Part shown: piece by piece, positions 35,057 through 43,270 of the stretch
Layout: each line of letters starts with the position of its first letter
How positions within the stretch are numbered: position 1 is the first letter of the stretch
From: Streptoverticillium olivoreticuli subsp. olivoreticuli
Lineage (GTDB): Bacteria; Actinomycetota; Actinomycetes; Streptomycetales; Streptomycetaceae
Direction: 5' to 3'
DNA: 64,000 bases
Assembly (NCBI RefSeq): GCF_003391135.1
Contig: NZ_CP031455.1
Span: 806,001-870,000 of the forward strand
Program-made: the position numbers and the translations under genes
The notes under the pieces: model-generated
The model's input: only the letters and a program-made list of their open reading frames with translations
Databases searched by the model: none
Told to the model about the DNA's origin: nothing

Positions 35057-35563
35057 ATGGAAGCACGTTCGATCACTGCTGAGATTCCGATGGCGCCGCG
35101 GATGGCCGATGACCCGCTGGAGCTCGTGCCCGAGCTGGCGGAGGTGTCGGCGGCACTGTTCAAGGCCACCGGCAACCGGTCGGTGCCGCGGGCCACGATC
35201 AGCCTGGTCCAACTGCGGGCCGGCCAGATCGTCGGCAGCACCTACCTGACCGTTCTGCACACGGGTTTCCTGCGCAAGGCCGGGGAGACGGAAGACCGGA
35301 TCACGGCGGTCTCGTCCTGGCAGGACGCGCCGTACTTCACCGGTGCCGAGCGTGCCGCGCTGGCACTGGTGGAAGCCGTGCTCCAGCCGTCCGCACACGG
35401 CGAGAGGGTTTCCGACGAGCTGTACGCCCTGGTCGCCGAGCACTATGACGACAAGGCGCTCGCCACTTTGATGATCGCGATCGGGCAGGTCAACTTCTTC
35501 ATCCCCATCGCGCTCATCGCCAAGCCGGTCCCCGGCCGGTCGTTCACCGATCCCTGGAAGTAG
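35057..35563 (+). CDS. Carboxymuconolactone decarboxylase/AhpD-like protein lacking the CxxC motif
   Basis: 168 residues from ATG 35057 (GGGAG at proper spacing; ATG 35051 is too close to it). The fold is clear: 'RAGQIVGSTYLTVLHTGFLR', 'KAGETEDRITAVSSWQ' and 'FTGAERAALALVEAVL' align with the AhpD-like family (RASQINGCAYCxxMHT...). The two catalytic cysteines are Ser and Leu here while the following His is kept, so peroxidase/disulfide chemistry should be lost. Possibly a binding protein or a hydratase/decarboxylase-like enzyme. Confidence 0.8.
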   Translation: MEARSITAEIPMAPRMADDPLELVPELAEVSAALFKATGNRSVPRATISLVQLRAGQIVGSTYLTVLHTGFLRKAGETEDRITAVSSWQDAPYFTGAERAALALVEAVLQPSAHGERVSDELYALVAEHYDDKALATLMIAIGQVNFFIPIALIAKPVPGRSFTDPWK

Positions 35564-35568
35564 GACCA

Positions 35569-35601
35569 CCTGGGCAAGCCGGTCCTCAGGGCTTGCCCAG
35601 G
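35569..35601. terminator. Bidirectional hairpin between convergent genes
   Basis: Perfect 12-base arms CCTGGGCAAGCC / GGCTTGCCCAGG with a nine-base loop, placed between the ends of the AhpD-like gene (+) and the propeller protein gene (-). Confidence 0.65.
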
Positions 35602-35679
35602 CAGTAGGTCAGGAGCGGTGGCCGGGAGACTTGGCGTTCCGTCGAGTCCCCGGCCGTCCCCATGGCGCGATGGGCGCGG

Positions 35680-36495
35680 TCAGTCGCACTGAGCGGTGGC
35701 GCACAGCTGCCACCGCCCCGACCACCACCCGCTCGGAAACCCGTCATTGGGCGCCACCTCGGTGGTCTGCCACGTACGGTCACTGCGATTCCACTCGTGT
35801 GCGGTCACCTTCAGCCGTTTGTCGGCCAGTTCGGTGACGGTGTTCGGCTGGCTCAGTCCGACGCTTGCTTCGGGCACCTTGCCCATGGACTCCGCGGGCT
35901 TCCAGACGCCGTCGGAGCTCAGCTGGGTCCGCGATTCCATACTGCGGTCCCACAGGGTGGAGGACGCCATGGCGATGAGCGTCCCGTTCGACCTCTTGAA
36001 GAGCGTCAGGAAGCCGTGGTACGGGGCAGGGTGCAAACCGAAACCCTCGGGCGTGGACCACTCGCCACCCTCCGGGCCCTGCACGGAGTGGCAGAATCCG
36101 CCGTGATCGAGCCAGAACAGCTCAAGCCCGCCCGCGGCGTTCTCGATCGCGTTGACATAGTCGGCCTTGGGGCCGACAGTCCCTGCGCTGACCCGCTCCC
36201 ATTCCCCGTAGGCGCCACCGGGCTCGTCCTGCGCACGGTGCCACACGAAGGACAGGCCCTGTGTCGCGGTCGCGTCGAGGAACATCTGGAACTGATCGAC
36301 CCGGCCATCGGCGCGGGGCACGGAGAGCGGACTGCCCAACGGAACGCTCGCCACCCCCTGCACCCCGTAGTCCATGCTGCAGCCACTCGGCGCCGCCACC
36401 GCCGACGCCCCGGTCGGCGACATCACCAGCGCTCCCGCACATGTGAACGCCAGCACCACGGCGCCGCGTACAGCACGTCTCAGTGATCTCCCCAT
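35680..36495 (-). CDS. Secreted PLL-like beta-propeller (lectin-type) protein
   Basis: 271 residues from ATG 36493-36495, with GGGAAGG upstream. Signal peptide to 'GASA' (~residue 32). The mature part is Trp/Gly-rich with repeated 'W...(S)...DGRVDQFQMFL', 'LELFWLDHGGFCHSVQG' and 'LIAMASSTLWDRSME' units resembling the repeating blades of fucose-binding PLL-type lectins. No catalytic residues are visible. Probably binds glycans extracellularly. Confidence 0.55.
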   Translation of the reverse strand: MGRSLRRAVRGAVVLAFTCAGALVMSPTGASAVAAPSGCSMDYGVQGVASVPLGSPLSVPRADGRVDQFQMFLDATATQGLSFVWHRAQDEPGGAYGEWERVSAGTVGPKADYVNAIENAAGGLELFWLDHGGFCHSVQGPEGGEWSTPEGFGLHPAPYHGFLTLFKRSNGTLIAMASSTLWDRSMESRTQLSSDGVWKPAESMGKVPEASVGLSQPNTVTELADKRLKVTAHEWNRSDRTWQTTEVAPNDGFPSGWWSGRWQLCATAQCD

Positions 36496-36711
36496 GACCA
36501 ACAACCGCCCTTCCCTTGGCGATTAACGCACCCGCTCGCATTTTGTTGTACTGGGAAGCATCCTTGTGCCGCTGGGCCGAGCGGTCGGAGTGCGGTTCCG
36601 GCCAAGCCGTACGAGAGCCCGACTCGCACACGTCGAGGAGGCCGGTCGATCATTCGGAAGGCTGCGGAGACAGGAGTGCGTAACGGTCGTCTGCCCATCC
36701 GGGTCCCGGCA

Positions 36712-36766
36712 GCACAGTGCGGCGGGGCCCGCCGGCTCCCGGCCGACGGGCCCCGCCGCACTGTGC
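36712..36766 (-). terminator. Long perfect 20-base-arm hairpin
   Basis: Arms GCACAGTGCGGCGGGGCCCG (36712-36731) and its exact complement (36747-36766) with a 15-base loop. It lies just after the tiny secreted peptide gene on the minus strand and upstream of the propeller protein gene, so it probably ends transcription of the former. The arm length is unusual. Confidence 0.6.
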
Positions 36767-36801
36767 ACAGCTGCAGGCATCAGGGCAAGGCGGTCAGCTC
36801 T

Positions 36802-36969
36802 TTATGGGCATCCTTGGGGTTTTGCCGGGACATAGATCGTTCCTACAACCGCGCAGACAAAGCTCGGCAGTTCGTTGTCGGCATGGGCGGGCGCGGCCGC
36901 GACCACGCTCCCGAGGGAGAACATGATGCCTGCTGCTACTGCAGCGATGACGCGACGGATGTTGTTGAT
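36802..36969 (-). CDS. Tiny secreted peptide (55 aa) with apparent ATC start
   Basis: The frame reads 'INNIRRVIAAVAAGIMFSLG' then 'SVVAAAPAHA', a complete signal peptide, and a 25-residue mature peptide 'DNELPSFVCAVVGTIYVPAK'-PQGCP with two Cys. A full AGGAGG (complement of 36976-36981) lies six bases before the ATC at 36967-36969. No ATG/GTG/TTG stands at that spacing; an upstream in-frame GTG near 37010 lacks a ribosome binding site and would place the AGGAGG inside the gene. A non-canonical ATC start, or a start codon lost by mutation, fits best. A long hairpin follows. Function unknown. Confidence 0.5.
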   Translation of the reverse strand: MNNIRRVIAAVAAGIMFSLGSVVAAAPAHADNELPSFVCAVVGTIYVPAKPQGCP

Positions 36970-37111
36970 GGCGGGCCTCCTGAGAGTGATGACGGCGATT
37001 GCCACCTGGAGATGCTCGGAGAGAGGCTCTCCGGCCGACTGGTCATCGAAACGCCTGCCCAGGGGCTGTACGGGCGCTTGGAGGGGAGTGCTCCGCCATG
37101 CGCGCCCCGGC

Positions 37112-40100
37112 TCACGCCGGGTGCCCACGCCCCAGGCGCATGCCCAACCGTCGTACCCGGTAGATGCGGCGGTCGTCCACCCAAAGCCAGCCGTCGGCCA
37201 GCGCATACCGCCCCTGTGCGTCCTCGCCCTCCTCAACGATGTCGATGCCGACGGTGACCAGGCCGTCAGTGGGCACGACCTGGCCCCGATAGCGCCAGGT
37301 GAACTCCCCCGCCGTCAGCGGTTCGAGGGTGGCACTCGCGGCCGGGGCGTCGGAGGCCGTGTTCAGGAGGTGGAACTGCAGGAGCTGGGCCATGGCCTCC
37401 ACGCCCAGGGAGCCGGGCTGGACCGGGTCCATGAAGAAGTGGGCCTTGAAGAACCACGCGCCGGGGTCGACCGGCTTCTCCGCTCGCAGTCTGCCCAGTC
37501 CGGCCGGGCCGGCGCCGGGCCAGTAGCCGGTGACGCGGTCCAGCATCCGCAGCATCCGGCCGGGCAGTCGAGGGCCGCCAGGGTCGCGGTCCACCGTGAG
37601 GTCGGCGCGGTATTCACTGGGCCGACTCCACTGAGCGCGTTCCTCGTCCTCGGAGGGAATCCCGGTCTGCCGGGCGAGCGCGGTCTGCGGGAAGAAGCCG
37701 AAGGTCGAGGTCAGGGTCATCAAGGGCGCCCCGTCGGCGGTGCAGTCGACGGTGAAGGAGACGATCGTGGTGTCCCCGTGTCGTGCTGAGCCGGTCAGCT
37801 CGACTCTGGTGCGCAGCGTTCGTACGCCCGGTCGTACGTTGGTGTGCAGCCTGCAAGTGCCGTCGAGGTTGCGGAAGACGAGCCGGGGGCCGGCGGCGAT
37901 GGAGCGGTCGGTGGTGCGGACGGCGAGCCAGCCGCAGGGCTGCAGTGCCACTTCCATCAGGACGGCGTAGGGCATCACGGGGGTGCCGTTCTGCTCGAAG
38001 TACCAGACGTCCTGCGGTACGTCGTACTCGGCGACGATCGTGCTGCCCGGCCGTGGGTCGTCCAGGGTCGCGTCGATGGACGCGATCCGGCTCATGAAGT
38101 GGTAAGGCGGGCTCGGCAGGCGGATGACGGTAGCGGCCTTGTCCAGGACGGAGGCCGGGGGACCGAATGCCTGGCTGGGGCTTCCCCACGCGCAGGCGAG
38201 CAGGGAGGGGTAGCCGAAGGCGAAGCCGTTCTCCGTGGCCACCGGGCGGGGTTCGCGGTGGCCTGCGAGGCCGCCGAGCTGCCGGGGTTCGAGGTGTACG
38301 CCGGTGGTCTGTTCGCGGTGTGGTCCCAGGTGCTGCCAGTGCTCCAGCGGGGCGTCGCGCACCAGGCGCAGTGCCAGGTTCTGGCCGTGGAAGGCGTGGA
38401 CGCCGTCCACGCTGACCATGACCTCGGCGTGGAGTTCGGGCTCGGGTCCGGCGCGCAGGCCGCCGACGTGGACCTCGTAGACCATGTGCCGGCTGGTGGG
38501 GGTGGCCTGGCCGCGGCAGCGGGACCGGCCGGTGATGCCGGGTACCGGCTCGAAGCGTGCTCCGTCGTGGTGGATGGTCAGTCCGAGCGCGGCCAGGTGG
38601 AAGGCCATGGCCTGCTGGGCGCCGTGCATCATCAGGGTGCCGGGCAGGACGGGGTCGTTCTTGAAGTGGCCCTCGAAGTACCAGGAGTCGGGGTGGATGC
38701 GGATTTCCGCTCGCAGGTATCCGCGGCCTTTTGCTCCTCCGGTCGGTTCGAAGGCGGTGACTTCGTCGATGAACAGGAGTCGGCCGCTGTCGATGCGGGG
38801 TGTCCGCACGTGGGAGCGGGTGGCCTTCCAGGCGGGCCCGAAGCAGTCGTAGGGCCTTCCGTCGGCGAAGGCCCGGACGGCCTCGGCGTCGAACCGCCGA
38901 GCGGTGGGGGGAGGGTCTACGGGGTCGAAGGGCAGGTCCGGGGAAATGGTCTCGCCCGGGGCCCATCGGATGCCGTCGGCCGCGGCGAGCTCGGCGTCGG
39001 TGAAGAATCCCGCCTGTCCATTGCGGAGGCTGACGATGAGCCGGTCACCGACGAAGCAGTCGTAGTGGAAGAAGAAGAGCCGGGTGCCGAGGTGTTCGGC
39101 GTGGCCATCGACATGGATCGCGTAGCGCAGGGTCTGTCCCAGGCCGGGCGCGGTGCCGTGGTAGGTGGCTTCGCAGCCGAGCAGGCGGTAGACACGTTCG
39201 CCCCGGTTGAGCAGATCGATGCCGAGCCAGCTGATCAGGAGCAGGTCGGCTTGTCCGGCTTCCATCAGGAGGGCGCCCGGGATGCGCCCGGTGGCGTCGA
39301 GGAACCAGCGGTCGGGAGTGAGGTCGGTCTCGGTCCAGATGGTGCCCGTTCCCATCGACCCCGGTTGGGCGTCGATTCCCGTGACGCGGTCGACCAGCAG
39401 GAGCGGCGGTCCCGGGAGCCTGGTCTGACGGCGGTAGTTGTCTTGGGGCGTGAACAGCGGTCCGAGGAGCGCGGAGACGGGGCCGTCCGCCAGCCGTTCC
39501 AGCTGGGCCCGGTCGAACTTCGGTCCGGGCAGCCCGGGTTGCCGAGACGGGGGTGGTGTGCCGGGCTGGTCGGGCGCGGTGCACGTCGGGCCGCCCGTCA
39601 TCAGCTGCCGTCCGTGGAGGTAGCGCTGGTGCAAGGTGGCCTGCTCCGTGAGGTACTGCGTGTGGAGAACGGTGACCCTGGTCCGGTGCCGTGCGATGGC
39701 TGCGGCGCGGGCATCCACCGGCGGGACGGTCAGCGGCGCGGCTGACTGCTGCCCGGTCGAGGGAGGCTCGTGGCCCACCGAAGACAAGGCCGGTGCCGGC
39801 TCCAGCACGGTGACGAGACGGCCCGGCACGGGCAGCCGGACGGCGGGGGGATGTGCGGGCACACGCAACACCCGCATTACCGACGGCGCGTCGGTGTCCA
39901 CCGGGCCGAGCCGGCGCAGTAGCGGTGCGGGGTCGCAGAGCCCGGCTGCCGCCAGGCGCTCCACCGACCGGCGCAGGCGGTGCTCGGCGCGCCCGCCGGG
40001 TTCGTCGAGCGCCACCGCCAGGTGTTCCCGCCCGTCGAGGATGCGGCTGATCCATTCGGTGCACAGGGAGCGGGGGCCGTGCTCGATGAAGACGCGGACG

Positions 40101-43100
40101 CCGTCGGCATAGGCCCGTTCGATCACCGCCGGGAAATCGACGGTCCCCAAGGCCTGTCCGGTGACAGCGTCAGCTGCGCTCTCCTGGGTCGGGAGGTACG
40201 GTTCGGCGGTGTCGCCGCGGTAGAAGCGGACGCCCGGGACCGGCGCGGTGGGCCGACAGTGCAACCTGTGCCACGCTTCGCGGACCATCTCAAGTTCCGG
40301 GGCATGAGCGGCGATGTCGTAGTCGAGCCGGATCGAGTCGTGGGGGAAGTGGTCCCGCACGACGGCGGCACAGGCGCGCTCCTCTCCGCCGATGACGCAG
40401 ACACCGGGGGCGTTGATCGCCATCAGGTGCACGGCCGGCTCGTCGGCGACAACCTCCCGAACCCGCTCCACCTGTGCGGTGACAAGGTAGTTGCGCCAGC
40501 GGCGCCCGGTGATGCCCTTGTCCTGCCAGGCCCGGCGGATCGCCCGGAACTCACCCGCCACCTCGTGGGTGAACAGCGTGCTGCGCCGGGCGTCCTCGGC
40601 CAGGGCCGCGGCGTCGGGCCATGCTTCCAGGGCGACCAGCGCGGAGGTTTCCCCCGAGGAGTAGCCGATGGCCGCGTCGGGTCGCAGGCCGAGCACGTAC
40701 CGGGTGATGATCGTGTGCAGGGCGGCGAGCCGAGTGGTGGCCCAGATCCTTCCGAGCACATCGGTGTCCGCGAAGTCCGGTGGCGGCCAGGGGGTACCAC
40801 CGGTGTCGCAGCGCCGTCGGGCGGCTTCGGCGAGGTCCGGGAGGGCGAGCGTCAGCTCCCTGCCCATATTCGGGTAGGCGGCCGAGCCGTTGGTGTACAC
40901 GAAGGCGACCTGGCCGTCGCGCCGGGCGGGCGCGGCGACCAGGCGGGCGGTGCGCAGCCGGACGCGCCGTTGCGGGCTCTCCAGGACCGGGACGACGGCC
41001 TCGGCCGTGCGCAGCCCTGCCGCGAGGTCGGCGAACCGCCCCGGCCGTGGTCGGACGTCGTAACGCAGGGCGGTGACGGCGGTCGCGACGGCCAGCAGGC
41101 CGCCGGCGGCGTGGGGGGTGCCGAACAGCGCGGAGTTGTCGCAGCAGTCCGTCGCGCCGTCCGGGGGAACTGTGCTCACCCGCAGGTCCGACGGGCCACC
41201 GCCGGTTTCGTCCAGGAGCGCCAGGACCGGTTCCCCCGCCCGCTGTGCGTCCGGCAGGCGTTTGAGGACGAGGACGACCGCGGCGTCTCCCGGTTCCCGG
41301 TCCACGCCGAGGTCCCGCAGGGCTGCCCGGTGCACGGGGTCGTGCGCGAGGTCGGCCGCTCCGACGATCACGGCGTCCGCCTCGTCCGCCCGCAGGAAGC
41401 GGGCAGCCAGGCCGAGGGCAGCGGTGCCGGAATCCTCCTCGGCCGATACGGTGAAGCCTGGTCCGCCCAGGTCGAGTTGGCTGTTGATGCGGTTGGCTAC
41501 GATGTTCATCATCGCGCCCAACACCCCGGCCGCGGTGCCCGGAGGGGTGAAGGCGTCCGAGAGCCCGGTCGGCGGGCCGGGCGGCAGGGGCAGTCCGGAG
41601 CGCTCCCAGAGGGTGTCGATGCGCCGCCGCGCGACGTGTCGGCCCACCTGCGGGTCGACACCTGCCCCGATGACGACGGCCGTACGCAACGGCGGCAGGG
41701 TCACCCCACGGGCTGCCTCGCGCGCGGCGTCGAGGATCAGCAGTTGCTGGGGCAGGGTCTCCCGCAGGTCCACGGGCGGGAACCGCAGTCCCTCCAGGGC
41801 GAGTTCGACGGTGTCGCGCTGCTCCCGAGCCGACCGCCCCGTGCACACCGCGGTGACGAAGTCCTCGGTGCCACCGTCCCGCCCGACCCGCACGGCGAGC
41901 GCGACCACGGCGACGGGAACCTCCTGCGCCCGCACGGCCGGAACGGGAGGGGGCGGCGCGGCGTGTGCGTCCCAGGCGTCGAGGACGAGGTGGGCGTTGG
42001 TGCCGCCGAACCCGAACGCGCTCACCGCGGCCCTGCGCGGTCCGGGCCAGTCCTCGTGTTCCGTGAGCAACCGGAGGGGCCCGCCCTCGAGTGTCGTGGG
42101 GGTACCGTCGTGCGGGGGTGCCGGCCGCACGCCCGCTCCGAGCGCGGCGATCGCTTTGAGCACCGCCGCCGCACCCGCCGCGGTCAGCAGATGGCCGACG
42201 TTGGCCTTCACCGAACCGGCCGGCAGGGCGCGGCGGGCGGCGAAGACCCTCCCGGTCGAGCGGACCTCGACGGCGTCGCCGACGGTCGTTCCGGTGGCGT
42301 GGCACTCCAGCAGCCCCACGGACTCCGGCGGAACGCCCGCCGAGGCGTAGGCCGCGCGCATGGCGCGTTCCTGACCGTCGGCGTCAGGGGCGATCAGCCC
42401 GGAGGAACGGCCGTCGTTGCCGAGCCCGATGCCGCGCACCACCGCGAGCACCTGCCGCCCCTGGGCCAGGGCATCGGAGAGCCGCATGAGCGCGATCAGG
42501 GCGGCGCCCTCGGCCGGGACCAGTCCGTCGGCTTCCCGATGGAACGGCCGGCTGCGCCCGGTCGGGCTGAGTGCGCCCATCACCGCGAACCCACCGTGGA
42601 TGAGCGGGATATCGCAACGGCTCACCGCGCCCGCCAGCATCAGGTCCGCCGACCCGTCGTGGAGCCGGTCGCAGGCGAGCTTGATGGCGTACAACGATGT
42701 GGCACACGCCGCGTCCAGGGCGTACGCGCCGCCCTCCAGCCCCAGTGCGCGGGCGGCGAGCAGGGACGGCAGTCCGGAGTTGAAGCGGTTGAAGGCGTGC
42801 GGACGGGGCGGAACCGATGCCAGCAGGGCGTCGCGTACCGGGGGCTCCTGGGCCGAGAGCCACACGTGCTCGGTGTGGCGGGCGGCGGCGGTCGAGGGGT
42901 AGGAGAGATTGCCGAGCACCAGGCCGACACGGGGCGTTGCGGTGGCGGGGTGCCCGGCCTCGACCAGGGCCTGCCGTCCTGCGTGCAGGACCCACTGGAA
43001 GAGGGGGTCCAGCCTCAGGATCTCCGAGGGGGCGAGGGTGTATCCGGTGGGGTCGAAGGCTTCCTCGAAGCCGCGGACGACCCCGCCGATGCCGGGGTTG

Positions 43101-43270
43101 GCGCGCCCCGGGTTGTCGGGCGCGGAGATCGTGGGCACCCCCCAGCGGTCCTGCGGGACCGGGCCGAGGCTGACCCGGCGGGCGGTGACGTTCCGCCAGA
43201 ACGCCTCCGGGCTCAGCGCGTCGGGCAGGACGCAGCCCCGCCCCACGACGGCGATGGGTTCAAAGGACAT
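37112..43270 (-). CDS. PfaC-like iterative synthase: KS-CLF-AT-four hot-dog (DH) units
   Basis: 2052 residues; ATG 43268-43270 overlaps the end of the PfaA-like gene by 11 bases. KS at 1-430 (Cys189 in 'LDAACATSLYAIK', His324 in 'ECHATGT', His360 in 'NVGHLLT'). Chain-length-factor domain at ~450-780, in which the active-site Cys region reads 'SAEEDSGTAAL'. AT-like domain at ~785-1150 with Ser871 in 'IGYSSGETSAL'. Then four hot-dog segments, including 'LLISWLGIDLLN' (typical of PfaC DH1), 'WYFEGHFKNDPVLPG' and 'WFFKAHFFMDPVQPGSLG', the last two matching the FabA catalytic His motif. PUFA synthases place the AT in PfaB or PfaA and the DH pair in PfaC; here it is fused. Confidence 0.88.
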   Translation of the reverse strand: MSFEPIAVVGRGCVLPDALSPEAFWRNVTARRVSLGPVPQDRWGVPTISAPDNPGRANPGIGGVVRGFEEAFDPTGYTLAPSEILRLDPLFQWVLHAGRQALVEAGHPATATPRVGLVLGNLSYPSTAAARHTEHVWLSAQEPPVRDALLASVPPRPHAFNRFNSGLPSLLAARALGLEGGAYALDAACATSLYAIKLACDRLHDGSADLMLAGAVSRCDIPLIHGGFAVMGALSPTGRSRPFHREADGLVPAEGAALIALMRLSDALAQGRQVLAVVRGIGLGNDGRSSGLIAPDADGQERAMRAAYASAGVPPESVGLLECHATGTTVGDAVEVRSTGRVFAARRALPAGSVKANVGHLLTAAGAAAVLKAIAALGAGVRPAPPHDGTPTTLEGGPLRLLTEHEDWPGPRRAAVSAFGFGGTNAHLVLDAWDAHAAPPPPVPAVRAQEVPVAVVALAVRVGRDGGTEDFVTAVCTGRSAREQRDTVELALEGLRFPPVDLRETLPQQLLILDAAREAARGVTLPPLRTAVVIGAGVDPQVGRHVARRRIDTLWERSGLPLPPGPPTGLSDAFTPPGTAAGVLGAMMNIVANRINSQLDLGGPGFTVSAEEDSGTAALGLAARFLRADEADAVIVGAADLAHDPVHRAALRDLGVDREPGDAAVVLVLKRLPDAQRAGEPVLALLDETGGGPSDLRVSTVPPDGATDCCDNSALFGTPHAAGGLLAVATAVTALRYDVRPRPGRFADLAAGLRTAEAVVPVLESPQRRVRLRTARLVAAPARRDGQVAFVYTNGSAAYPNMGRELTLALPDLAEAARRRCDTGGTPWPPPDFADTDVLGRIWATTRLAALHTIITRYVLGLRPDAAIGYSSGETSALVALEAWPDAAALAEDARRSTLFTHEVAGEFRAIRRAWQDKGITGRRWRNYLVTAQVERVREVVADEPAVHLMAINAPGVCVIGGEERACAAVVRDHFPHDSIRLDYDIAAHAPELEMVREAWHRLHCRPTAPVPGVRFYRGDTAEPYLPTQESAADAVTGQALGTVDFPAVIERAYADGVRVFIEHGPRSLCTEWISRILDGREHLAVALDEPGGRAEHRLRRSVERLAAAGLCDPAPLLRRLGPVDTDAPSVMRVLRVPAHPPAVRLPVPGRLVTVLEPAPALSSVGHEPPSTGQQSAAPLTVPPVDARAAAIARHRTRVTVLHTQYLTEQATLHQRYLHGRQLMTGGPTCTAPDQPGTPPPSRQPGLPGPKFDRAQLERLADGPVSALLGPLFTPQDNYRRQTRLPGPPLLLVDRVTGIDAQPGSMGTGTIWTETDLTPDRWFLDATGRIPGALLMEAGQADLLLISWLGIDLLNRGERVYRLLGCEATYHGTAPGLGQTLRYAIHVDGHAEHLGTRLFFFHYDCFVGDRLIVSLRNGQAGFFTDAELAAADGIRWAPGETISPDLPFDPVDPPPTARRFDAEAVRAFADGRPYDCFGPAWKATRSHVRTPRIDSGRLLFIDEVTAFEPTGGAKGRGYLRAEIRIHPDSWYFEGHFKNDPVLPGTLMMHGAQQAMAFHLAALGLTIHHDGARFEPVPGITGRSRCRGQATPTSRHMVYEVHVGGLRAGPEPELHAEVMVSVDGVHAFHGQNLALRLVRDAPLEHWQHLGPHREQTTGVHLEPRQLGGLAGHREPRPVATENGFAFGYPSLLACAWGSPSQAFGPPASVLDKAATVIRLPSPPYHFMSRIASIDATLDDPRPGSTIVAEYDVPQDVWYFEQNGTPVMPYAVLMEVALQPCGWLAVRTTDRSIAAGPRLVFRNLDGTCRLHTNVRPGVRTLRTRVELTGSARHGDTTIVSFTVDCTADGAPLMTLTSTFGFFPQTALARQTGIPSEDEERAQWSRPSEYRADLTVDRDPGGPRLPGRMLRMLDRVTGYWPGAGPAGLGRLRAEKPVDPGAWFFKAHFFMDPVQPGSLGVEAMAQLLQFHLLNTASDAPAASATLEPLTAGEFTWRYRGQVVPTDGLVTVGIDIVEEGEDAQGRYALADGWLWVDDRRIYRVRRLGMRLGRGHPA

